Shown one piece after another: positions 8,164 through 16,240 of a stretch of 64,000 bases of DNA. Each line of letters opens with the position of its first letter. Within the stretch, counting starts at the first letter, position 1. Under the pieces are notes generated by a model. The model was not told where the DNA came from. It saw only the letters and a list, made by a program, of their open reading frames with translations, and did no database searches. Source of the stretch: AC-32 sp963763475 (GTDB lineage Bacteria > Actinomycetota > Thermoleophilia > Gaiellales > Gaiellaceae); NCBI GenBank assembly GCA_963763475.1, contig CAVXOR010000002.1, positions 673,413-737,412 of the forward strand, read 5' to 3'. The position numbers and the translations under genes are program-made.

Positions 8164-9263
8164 TGGCGGTCACCGAGCAGCCCCAGGCGACGCATTCCGC
8201 GGGCACGGCCGACGTCCGCCTCGACCACGTGACCAAGCGTTTCGACGACGTCACCGCCGTGGACGACCTCTCGCTCGAGATCGAGCACGGCAGCTTCTTC
8301 GCGCTGCTGGGCCCCTCGGGCTGCGGCAAGACGACGACGCTGCGCATGATCGGCGGCTTCGAGGAGCCGACCGAAGGGACGATCTACCTCGGCGACGAAC
8401 CGGTCAGCGGCAGGCCGCCGTACAAGCGCGACGTCAACACGGTCTTCCAGTCGTACGCGCTCTTCCCGCACCTGACGATCTTCGAGAACGTCGCCTTCGG
8501 GCTGCGGCGGCGGGGCGTGCGCGGCAACGACGTCCGCGGGCGGGTCGAGTCGATCCTCGAGCTCGTCGGCCTGGCGGGGCTCGGCAAGCGCAAGCCGCGA
8601 CAGCTCTCGGGCGGACAGCAGCAGCGCGTCGCGCTGGCGCGGGCGCTCGTGAACAAGCCGCGCGTCCTGCTGCTCGACGAGCCGCTCGGGGCGCTCGACT
8701 TGAAGCTGCGCAAGCAGATGCAGCTCGAGCTGAAGGCGATCCAGCACGACGTCGGGATCACGTTCGTCCACGTCACGCACGACCAGGAGGAGGCGATGAC
8801 GATGGCGGACCGGATCGCGATCATGAACGCCGGCAGGATCGAGCAGCTGGGCACGCCGTCGGACCTCTACGAGGATCCACAGACGGCATTCGTGGCGAGC
8901 TTCCTCGGGATCTCCAACCTGCTCGAGGGAACCGTCGCCGGCCCGGGGCGCGTGCGGCTCGGCGATGGCACCGAGGTGCGCGTCCCGGAGTCGACGCTGA
9001 ACGGCCGCAACGGCAAGGTGGCGGTCGGCGTCCGCCCGGAGAAGATCCGGCTCGGCCACGCCGAGGAGAACCGGCTGACCGGCCGCCTGCTCGAGACGGC
9101 CTACGTCGGCGTCGCCACCCAGTACGTGCTCGAGACGCGAGCCGGCAACGTCAGCGTCTACGTCCAGAACAGCGAGCCCGGCGCGGCCGAGCAGGCGCCG
9201 AGCGAGATCTCGTGGAGCCCTGACTCCACGTTCGTCGTCGATTCCACGGAGGGAGCCGAATGA
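8163..9263 (+). CDS. potA: Polyamine-type ABC importer ATPase (PotA-like), second copy
   Basis: 366 aa from ATG at 8163. Walker A GPSGCGKT, signature LSGGQQQR, Walker B LLLDEPLGALD, C-terminal TOBE region with VGVRPEKIRLG. Same family as the copy at 446-1516 but clearly diverged. Its end overlaps the binding-protein ATG (ATGA at 9260-9263). Drives the importer whose other parts follow directly. Confidence 0.9.
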   Translation: MAVTEQPQATHSAGTADVRLDHVTKRFDDVTAVDDLSLEIEHGSFFALLGPSGCGKTTTLRMIGGFEEPTEGTIYLGDEPVSGRPPYKRDVNTVFQSYALFPHLTIFENVAFGLRRRGVRGNDVRGRVESILELVGLAGLGKRKPRQLSGGQQQRVALARALVNKPRVLLLDEPLGALDLKLRKQMQLELKAIQHDVGITFVHVTHDQEEAMTMADRIAIMNAGRIEQLGTPSDLYEDPQTAFVASFLGISNLLEGTVAGPGRVRLGDGTEVRVPESTLNGRNGKVAVGVRPEKIRLGHAEENRLTGRLLETAYVGVATQYVLETRAGNVSVYVQNSEPGAAEQAPSEISWSPDSTFVVDSTEGAE

Positions 9264-10441
9264 CCGACCAGCTCACGCGGCAGCAGCTGCTCAGACGCGC
9301 AGCGATCGGAGGGGCCGCGATCACGTTCCCAGGGATCCTCGCCGCCTGCGGGAGCAGCGGCACCAAGGCCTCTGGGGGCACGACCAGCGTCGAGCAGAAG
9401 CTGGCGAGCACGCTGCACTTCTCGAACTGGACCCTCTACATGGACACCAACAAGAAGAACCACACGTTCCCGTCGCTCCTCGAGTTCAAGAAGAAGTTCG
9501 GCGTGAACGTCGACTACGTCGAGGACATCAACGACAACGCGTCGTTCTTCGGGAAGATCCAGGGGCAGCTCTCGCGCGGCCAGTCGACCGGCCGGGACAT
9601 CGTCGTCCTCACCGACAACGACCGCTACCTCTCGCTGATGATCAAGAAGGGGTGGGCCGAGAAGCTGGACAAGTCGGCCATTCCGAACATCAAGAACCTG
9701 GTCGACGTCCAGAAGCACCCGAACTTCGACCCCGATCGCGAGTACTCGCTGCCGTGGCAGTCCGGGATGTCCGGCATCGCCTACAACGACACGGTCACCG
9801 ACCCGGTGCTGTCGATCGACGACCTGCTCGAGAATCCGAAGCTGAAGGGCAAGATCACGGTCCTCAACTCGATGGGCGACGCGATGACGATCGTGATGCT
9901 CGCGAACGGCGACGACCCGACGAAGGTCACCGACAAGAGCTGGAACGCAGCCTTCAACCGGATCAAGAAGGCCGTCGACAACAAGCAGATCCGCCAGTTC
10001 ACGGGCAACGACTACGCGCCGATCCTGGCCAGGGGCGACCTCGCCGCCGCGATGTCGTGGTCCGGGGACATCCCGCAGCTCGGCAACAAGCACATCCACT
10101 GGAATGTGCCCGAGGCGGGCGGCGCGATCTGGACCGACAACATGCTGATCCCGAAGGGCGGCGACGTCTACACCGCGTCGGTCTACATGAACTACGTGTA
10201 CGACCCGAAGGTGCAGGGCCTGATGGAAGCCGGCGACCCGAAGCGCAACATCACCGGCATCTACTACATCCCGCCGGTCAAAGGTGCGGGCGAGGCGGCG
10301 AAGACGTACGACCCGGCCGTCGCCAAGAACCCGCTCATCTTCCCGACGGCGAAGATGCTCGACAGCGTCAAGATCTTCGACAGCAAGGCGCTCAACAATC
10401 AGAAGTACCTCGAGCAGTGGCAGAACCTGATCTCGGGCTGA
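9260..10441 (+). CDS. potD: Extracellular polyamine-type solute-binding protein (PotD-like), second copy
   Basis: 393 aa. The N-terminus has an RR pair before a hydrophobic stretch and a lipobox-like ILAACG, so export is probably by Tat with lipid anchoring. The mature part has LHFSNWTLYMD near the start and LPWQSGMSGIAYN, as in spermidine/putrescine-binding proteins. Unlike the first copy, it has a Tat-type rather than Sec-type signal. Operon position between ATPase and permeases supports its role. Confidence 0.88.
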   Translation: MTDQLTRQQLLRRAAIGGAAITFPGILAACGSSGTKASGGTTSVEQKLASTLHFSNWTLYMDTNKKNHTFPSLLEFKKKFGVNVDYVEDINDNASFFGKIQGQLSRGQSTGRDIVVLTDNDRYLSLMIKKGWAEKLDKSAIPNIKNLVDVQKHPNFDPDREYSLPWQSGMSGIAYNDTVTDPVLSIDDLLENPKLKGKITVLNSMGDAMTIVMLANGDDPTKVTDKSWNAAFNRIKKAVDNKQIRQFTGNDYAPILARGDLAAAMSWSGDIPQLGNKHIHWNVPEAGGAIWTDNMLIPKGGDVYTASVYMNYVYDPKVQGLMEAGDPKRNITGIYYIPPVKGAGEAAKTYDPAVAKNPLIFPTAKMLDSVKIFDSKALNNQKYLEQWQNLISG

Positions 10442-10448
10442 GCGGCGA

Positions 10449-11315
10449 GTGAGCTTCTTCCATCGCAACCGCGGGCTGACCCCGTACCTGCTCCTCCTGC
10501 CTGGGGTGCTCTGGCTGTCGATCTTCTTCGTCGTCCCCCTCGGCTACCTCGCCTACCAGTCGCTCGAGTCGGGCAACATCGACTTCGGCTACTCGTTCAC
10601 GTGGGCGTGGGGCAACTACTGGGACGCTCTCCACAACTACCGCGCTCAATTCATCCGATCGTTGGAGTACGCCGGGATCGCGACCGCTCTCGCGCTGGTG
10701 ATCAGCTACCCGGTGGCCTACTGGATCGCGTTCCGAGGCGGGCGCTGGAAGAACCTGCTGCTGCTGTTCATCGTCGCTCCGTTCTTCGTGACGTACCTGA
10801 TCCGGACGCTCGCCTGGGAGACGATCCTCTCCGACAACGGGTTCGTCGTGAACACGTTGCAGTCGCTGCACATCCTCGGGCCCCAGGGGCGGCTGCTCGC
10901 GACGTCGACCGCGGTCGTGGCCGGGATCACCTACAACTTCCTGCCCTTCATGGCGCTGCCGCTGTACGTCTCGCTCGAGCAGATCGACGGGCGGATGCTC
11001 GAGGCGGCGGAGGATCTCTACGCGAGCAAGCTGCATGCGTTTCTGCGCGTGACGCTGCCGCTCTCGTTGCCAGGCGTGGTCGCCGGGACGCTGCTGACGT
11101 TCATTCCGGCCGCGGGCGACTTCATCAACGCGCAGCTGCTCGGCTCGCCCGACAACCACATGATCGGAAACGTGATCCAGTCGAAGTTCCTCGAGCTGAC
11201 GGACTATCCCGCGGCCGCGGCGATGTCATTCATCCTGATGGCCGGGATCCTGGTCGCGGTGTTCGCCTACGCGCGTGCGGTCGGGACCGAACAGCTGACC
11301 GGGACGGCCGCATGA
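10449..11315 (+). CDS. potB: Polyamine-type ABC importer permease PotB-like, second copy
   Basis: 288 aa, GTG start 7 bases after the binding-protein stop. Six predicted membrane helices; EAA loop AAEDLYASKLHAFLRVTLPL around residues 185-205. First permease of the second importer. Its stop overlaps the next ATG (ATGA, 11312-11315). Confidence 0.9.
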   Translation: MSFFHRNRGLTPYLLLLPGVLWLSIFFVVPLGYLAYQSLESGNIDFGYSFTWAWGNYWDALHNYRAQFIRSLEYAGIATALALVISYPVAYWIAFRGGRWKNLLLLFIVAPFFVTYLIRTLAWETILSDNGFVVNTLQSLHILGPQGRLLATSTAVVAGITYNFLPFMALPLYVSLEQIDGRMLEAAEDLYASKLHAFLRVTLPLSLPGVVAGTLLTFIPAAGDFINAQLLGSPDNHMIGNVIQSKFLELTDYPAAAAMSFILMAGILVAVFAYARAVGTEQLTGTAA

Positions 11316-12160
11316 GCGCGGTTGCGGTCGAGCGCCGGCCGGCGAACGCGAGCTTCCTCTCGAGGGCGCTCGCGTTCGTTCGCCGCCATCTGCTGACGGC
11401 CTACTCGATCCTCTTCTTCGTCTACCTGTTGCTGCCGATCGCGGTCGTGATCGTCTTCTCGTTCAACAACCCGACCGGCAAGTTCAACTACACCTGGCAG
11501 GGCTTCACCTGGGACAACTGGCGCTACTGGGATGGCGTGCCCGGGATCCGGAGCTCGATTGTCCTCTCACTCCAGATCGCGCTGTTGGCCAGCCTCGTGG
11601 CGACGGCGCTCGGGACGGCGATCGCGCTCGCGCTCGTCCGCTACAACTTCCGCGGCCGCGGGTCGACGAACATCCTCATCTTCCTGCCGCTCTCGACCCC
11701 CGAGATCGTGCTCGGCGCCTCGCTGCTCACGCTGTTCCTCAACCTGAACGTCGTCTTCGGCTTCTGGACGATCCTGATCGCCCACATCATGTTCTGCATC
11801 AGCTTCGCCGTTGTGACGGTGAAGGCGCGGCTCGTCGGCTTCGACCGGCACCTCGAGGAAGCCGCGATGGACCTCGGCGCCAACGAGTGGACGACCTTCC
11901 GGAAGGTGACGCTGCCGCTGATCGCCCCGGCGATCCTGGCGGCGCTGCTGCTCTGTTTCGCGATCTCGATTGACGACTTCGTCGTGACGTACTTCAACTC
12001 CGGCTCGAAGGTCACGTTCCCGCTCTTCGTCTGGGGCGCGGCCAGGGTCGGCGCACCGGCCCAGGTGAACGTGATCGGCACTGCGATCTTCCTGATCGCC
12101 CTCACCGCGATGCTCGTCAACGTCCTCGTCCAGATGCGGCGCTCGAAAGGAGCCACATGA
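11312..12160 (+). CDS. potC: Polyamine-type ABC importer permease PotC-like, second copy
   Basis: 282 aa from ATG at 11312. A basic N-terminal tail of about 25 residues precedes the first membrane helix; the EAA loop (EAAMDLGANEWTTFRKVTLP) lies near residues 183-202. Second permease of the importer. It overlaps the aminotransferase start by four bases (12157-12160), tying transport to catabolism in a single transcript. Confidence 0.9.
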   Translation: MSAVAVERRPANASFLSRALAFVRRHLLTAYSILFFVYLLLPIAVVIVFSFNNPTGKFNYTWQGFTWDNWRYWDGVPGIRSSIVLSLQIALLASLVATALGTAIALALVRYNFRGRGSTNILIFLPLSTPEIVLGASLLTLFLNLNVVFGFWTILIAHIMFCISFAVVTVKARLVGFDRHLEEAAMDLGANEWTTFRKVTLPLIAPAILAALLLCFAISIDDFVVTYFNSGSKVTFPLFVWGAARVGAPAQVNVIGTAIFLIALTAMLVNVLVQMRRSKGAT

Positions 12161-13623
12161 CCACCGTCTCGTCGGCGCTCTCGCCCGAGCAGCTGCAGCA
12201 GGCCGCGCGCGACCACCTCTGGCTGCACTTCACGCGCATGGGGGGCTACCGCGACCACGAGGTGCCGGTGATCGTTCGCGGCGACGGGTGCTACCTCGAG
12301 GACTCGAACGGCAAGCGCTACCTCGACGCGCTGGCCGGCCTGTTCGCGGTGCAGATCGGCTACTCGTACGGCGAGGAGGTCGGCGAGGCAGCGGCCGCGC
12401 AGATGCGCGAGCTGCCGTTCTACACGAACTGGTCGTACGCGCACCCGCGCGCGATCGAGCTGGCGGCCGAGGTGGCGAGCCTCGCGCCCGGCGACCTGAA
12501 CCGCGTCTTCTTCGTCTCGGGCGGCTCCGAGGCGGTCGAGGCGGCCTGGAAGCTCGCGCGCCAGTACTACTCCGCGCGCGGCGAGCAGCGGGCGGCGGTC
12601 GCCCACGCTCCGACGCACCAGGTGCGGGTCGACTTCGACGCCGAGCAGGCGGCGCGCTACACCGGCAGCCGCCGCTGGAAGGCGATTTCCCGGAACGTGG
12701 CCTACCACGGCACGACGATGGGCGCCCTCTCGATCAACGGGATCCCCGCGCTGAGGACGCCCTTCGAGCCGCTCGTGCCCGAGGTCCTGCACGTCCGCAA
12801 CACGAACCGCTACCACCGCCCGCCTGCGGAAACCGAGGAGGAGTTCACGAGCTTCCTGCTCGACGAACTGCGACAGACGATCGAGGCCGCCGGGCCCGAC
12901 ACCGTGGCCATGGTGATCATGGAGCCGGTGCAGAACGCAGGCGGCGCGTTCACGCCCCCGGCCGGCTACTTCCAGGGGGTCCGCGCACTCTGCGACGAGT
13001 ACGAGATCCTGCTCTGCGCCGACGAGGTCATCACGGGCTTCGGCCGGGTCGGCGCCTGGTTCGGGTCCGAGCGCTACGACATCCGGCCTGATCTCGTCAC
13101 CTGCGCGAAGGGGCTCTCCTCGGCGTACGCGTCGATCGGCGCGGTGATCGCGACCGACCGGGTGATGGAGCCGTTCCTGCAGGCCGAGCGGATGTACACC
13201 CACGGCGTGACCTTCGGCGGCCACCCGGTGCAGGCGGCGATCGCGCTGAAGAACCTCGAGATCATGCGCCGGGAGAAGATCGTCGAGCGCGTCGCCGACC
13301 AGCAGGACGTCGTGCGCGCCAAGCTCGAGCAGCTGCTCGACCTGCCGATCGTCGGCGACGTCCGCGGAACTGGCTTCTTCTACGCGCTCGAGCTGGTCAA
13401 GGACAAGGAGACTCGCGAGACGTTCTCGGACGAGGAGTGCGAGCGGCTGCTGCGCGGGTTCCTGACGCCGCGGATGTTCGAGGCCGGCCTGATCTGCCGC
13501 GCCGACGACCGCGGCGACCCGGTGATCCAGATCTCGCCGCCGCTCATTGCGGGCGACGCGGAGTGGGACGAGCTCGTCGGCATCCTCGGCACGGTGCTCG
13601 AGGAGGCCTGGCAGCGAATCTAG
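12157..13623 (+). CDS. Class III PLP-dependent aminotransferase, probably putrescine/omega-amine:pyruvate type
   Basis: 488 aa, start ATG overlapping the permease stop. PLP residues: GGSEA at 122-126, Asp289 in CADEVITGFGR, and Lys318 in TCAKGLSS. The chain carries roughly 25 extra residues around positions 140-165 between the helix after SGGSEA and the YHGTTMGA motif, an insertion not usual in this group. It transfers the terminal amino group of a diamine or omega-amino acid to an oxo-acid, giving an aminoaldehyde for the dehydrogenase at 4470-5906. Substrate is inferred from the importer context. Confidence 0.87.
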   Translation: MTTVSSALSPEQLQQAARDHLWLHFTRMGGYRDHEVPVIVRGDGCYLEDSNGKRYLDALAGLFAVQIGYSYGEEVGEAAAAQMRELPFYTNWSYAHPRAIELAAEVASLAPGDLNRVFFVSGGSEAVEAAWKLARQYYSARGEQRAAVAHAPTHQVRVDFDAEQAARYTGSRRWKAISRNVAYHGTTMGALSINGIPALRTPFEPLVPEVLHVRNTNRYHRPPAETEEEFTSFLLDELRQTIEAAGPDTVAMVIMEPVQNAGGAFTPPAGYFQGVRALCDEYEILLCADEVITGFGRVGAWFGSERYDIRPDLVTCAKGLSSAYASIGAVIATDRVMEPFLQAERMYTHGVTFGGHPVQAAIALKNLEIMRREKIVERVADQQDVVRAKLEQLLDLPIVGDVRGTGFFYALELVKDKETRETFSDEECERLLRGFLTPRMFEAGLICRADDRGDPVIQISPPLIAGDAEWDELVGILGTVLEEAWQRI

Positions 13624-15005
13624 GAAGCGTCTGGTGGCTCGATGAGGCGCTCGCCGCCGGCCTCGGCGGAGAGCCCGCCCCGCCGCTCGCGGGTGACGCC
13701 GACGCCGACGTCGCGATCGTCGGCGGTGGCTACACGGGTCTCTGGACCGCGCTCGCGCTGAAGGAGCGGGAGCCGGGGCTCGACGTCGTCGTGCTAGAGG
13801 CCGACGAGTGCGGCCGCGGGCCGAGCGGCCGCAACGGCGGCTTCTGTCACGGCTACTGGAGCCACCTGCCACGGCTGCGCGAGCGGTTCGGCGACGAGGG
13901 TGCGCTGGCCGTCGCGCGCGCGAGCGAGGCGATCATCCCCGGGGTGCGCGCCTTCTCCGAGACCGCCGGCGTCGACGTCTGGCTGCGTGAGGGCGGGATG
14001 CTGCGCGTCTCGGCCGCGCCCGCCCAGGATCACGCGGTCGGCGACGAGGTCGAGGCTGCCCGCGAGCTGGGCGTTCCCGACGAGGCCGTGGCGCTCTCGC
14101 GGGAAGAGCTGGCCGCACGGATCAGCTCGCCGGTCTTCCGCGAGGGCGTCTTCTTGCGTGACGGCGCGACCGTCCAGCCGGCGCGCCTTGTGCTGGCGCT
14201 ACGACAGGCCGCGCTGGGCTCGGTGCGCCTCCACGAGCGGACGCGGGTCACGAACGTGAGCGACGGCCTCGTCGAGACGGCGGCGGGCCGGGTCCGGGCG
14301 AAGGAGATCGTCGTCGCCGTGAACGCGGCCGCGGCCGGCTGGAAGCCCCTGCGCAGGCGGCTGACCGCGTTCGGCTCGTACGTCGTCCTCACCGAGCCGG
14401 TCCCGGAGCTGCTCGAGCAGCTCGGCTGGACCGGCGGCGAGGCCGTGATCGACGGGCGCATGTTCCTGCACTACTTCCGCGCGACGAACGACGGGCGGGT
14501 GCTGATGGGCAGCGGCTCGGGCCCGATCGGGTTCGGCGGCAAGATCGACGACCGCTTCTTCGGTGACCGCCCGACCATCGAGCGCGCGGAGCGGGGATTG
14601 CGGCGCCTGCTGCCCGGCCTGGCCGACGCGCGGGTGACGCACGCCTGGGGCGGGCCGATCGACGTCTCCTCCGACCACCTGCCCTTCTTCGGCACGGTGC
14701 CAGGCACGCGGATCCACTACGGCGCGGGCTATTCCGGACACGGTGTCGGGCCGAGCTGGCTCGGCGGGCAGATCCTGGCGCGACTCGTGCTCGGCCAGGA
14801 CGACGAGCTGACGCGCCTGCCGTTCGTCACGCGCCGCGTCCCGAAGCTGCCACCGGAGCCGCTGCGCCGCCTGGGAGGCGGACTCGTGCGCGCGTCGATC
14901 ATGGCCTGCGAGGAGGCCGAGGAGCAGGGCCGCCAGGGCTCGCTCCCCGCCAGGGCCGGTGCCGCACTGCCGCGGCTGTTGGGCATGTCGGTCGGCACGC
15001 GATAA
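13563..15005 (+). CDS. FAD-dependent amine/amino-acid oxidoreductase (DAO family, PuuB-like)
   Basis: Dinucleotide-binding motif VAIVGGGYTGLWTA, then GPSGRNGGF, and a C-terminal GYSGHGVG, typical of the DAO group that includes gamma-glutamylputrescine oxidase. Homology should begin near 13628 (SVWWLDEAL), but no ATG, GTG or TTG lies in frame between the aminotransferase stop (13623) and the FAD motif. The nearest standard start is GTG 13563, inside the aminotransferase; CTG 13608 is an alternative. Coordinates of the start are therefore uncertain. Position suggests oxidation of imported amines. Confidence 0.82.
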   Translation: MGRARRHPRHGARGGLAANLGSVWWLDEALAAGLGGEPAPPLAGDADADVAIVGGGYTGLWTALALKEREPGLDVVVLEADECGRGPSGRNGGFCHGYWSHLPRLRERFGDEGALAVARASEAIIPGVRAFSETAGVDVWLREGGMLRVSAAPAQDHAVGDEVEAARELGVPDEAVALSREELAARISSPVFREGVFLRDGATVQPARLVLALRQAALGSVRLHERTRVTNVSDGLVETAAGRVRAKEIVVAVNAAAAGWKPLRRRLTAFGSYVVLTEPVPELLEQLGWTGGEAVIDGRMFLHYFRATNDGRVLMGSGSGPIGFGGKIDDRFFGDRPTIERAERGLRRLLPGLADARVTHAWGGPIDVSSDHLPFFGTVPGTRIHYGAGYSGHGVGPSWLGGQILARLVLGQDDELTRLPFVTRRVPKLPPEPLRRLGGGLVRASIMACEEAEEQGRQGSLPARAGAALPRLLGMSVGTR

Positions 15006-15014
15006 TCGGGCGCG

Positions 15015-16155
15015 GTGGAGGTCCTCCTCGGCACCCAGGCGCTCGAGCCGCGCTCCTATCTGGTCACGGTCACCGAGCACCTGGAGCGGCTCGGGCACGA
15101 GGTGCGCGTGTTCGCGGCCGAGTCGGCGCCCTCGCCCGAGGGCCTGAGCGTCGTTGGCGTCGAGCGAGACCTGCCGCTCGCGCCCGACGTGATCTACAGC
15201 CAGGATGCCGAGGCGGCGCTGCTGCTCGCCGACCTCTACCCGCTGACTGCGCAGCTGTTCGCGGCGCACGGCGACCGCGAGGACGTCTGGCTCCCGCCGC
15301 AGCTCGCGGGCGTGGTCGCTCGCGTCGTGGTCTTCGACGACCGCACCGGGGAACGTGCCCGAGCCGCTGCGCTGCCGCAGGAGCTCGTCCGCCTGCGCCG
15401 GCCGGTCGACCTCGACCTCCACGCCTCGCGAGTCGAGCTGCCCGAGCGACCTTCGCGCGCTCGCGTCCGGCTCGACGATCTGTCCGACTACCGCCGTGGC
15501 GTCGTCCAGCGGGCGCTCGCCGACGCGCGCATCGAGCTCGACGACGAGGCCGACTTCGTGCTCGGGCGCGGCCTCGCCGTGGTCGAGGCGCTCGCGGAGG
15601 GCCGGGCTGCCTACGTCTACGGCGACGAGGGCGGCGACGGCTGGGTCACGCCCGAGCGCTACGAGCGGCTCGAGGCCGACGGCTTCTCGGGTCGTGCCGA
15701 CTCGACCGCGACGACCTTCGAGAGCCTGCGGGCGGAGCTCGAGGGCTACGACCCCGCGCTCGGCCCGGCCGGCCGCGAGCTGGCTCAGGCCCACGACGCT
15801 CGAGCCCACGCCCGGCAGCTGGTGGCGGCCTTCGACGAGGTCAAGCCGCGCCGCGATCCCGTCGACGCGCCGCTCCGGGAGCTCGCGCGCCTCGTGCGGG
15901 TCGAGGCCGCCAGCGCGCGCAGGGCCGCGGCCAGCTGCCGCCCGGCTCGACAGTGCGGAGGCTCGCACCCGACAGCTCGAGCAGGGCCTCACGGCGGCCC
16001 GGGCAGCCGTGGCCCGGCTGGAAGCGCGCGTCGCCGAGCTCGAGCAGGCGCTGAGCCAGGCCGAAGTCCGCGCCGAGCAGTCGGAAGCCCAGCGAGGCCG
16101 AGGCATGCGGTCGCTGCTCGGCCGGGAGGGCAAAATCCCCTCATCCGAGGGATGA
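15015..16155 (+). pseudogene. Glycosyltransferase-like protein with C-terminal coiled coil, interrupted by a frameshift
   Basis: From GTG 15015 the frame reads MEVLLGTQALEPRSYLVTV, a GT4-like N-terminal fold (an LGHEVRVF strand follows), and continues plausibly to about 15930. It then turns into low-complexity Pro/Arg/Gly sequence. From about 15928 the frame one base on reads a long heptad helix (RLDSAEARTRQLEQGL, then VARLEARVAELEQAL) ending at TGA 16153-16155. One inserted base near 15925-15960 would explain this. It may be a real mutation, an assembly error or programmed shifting. Intact length would be about 380 aa. Confidence 0.62.
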
Positions 16156-16240
16156 CCGATTTGCGGCTCACCCCGATGGTGCTTGCGAGACATACGGACG
16201 AACTCAAGCTCTGCGGCCGAGCTCGTCTCTCTCGACTTCT

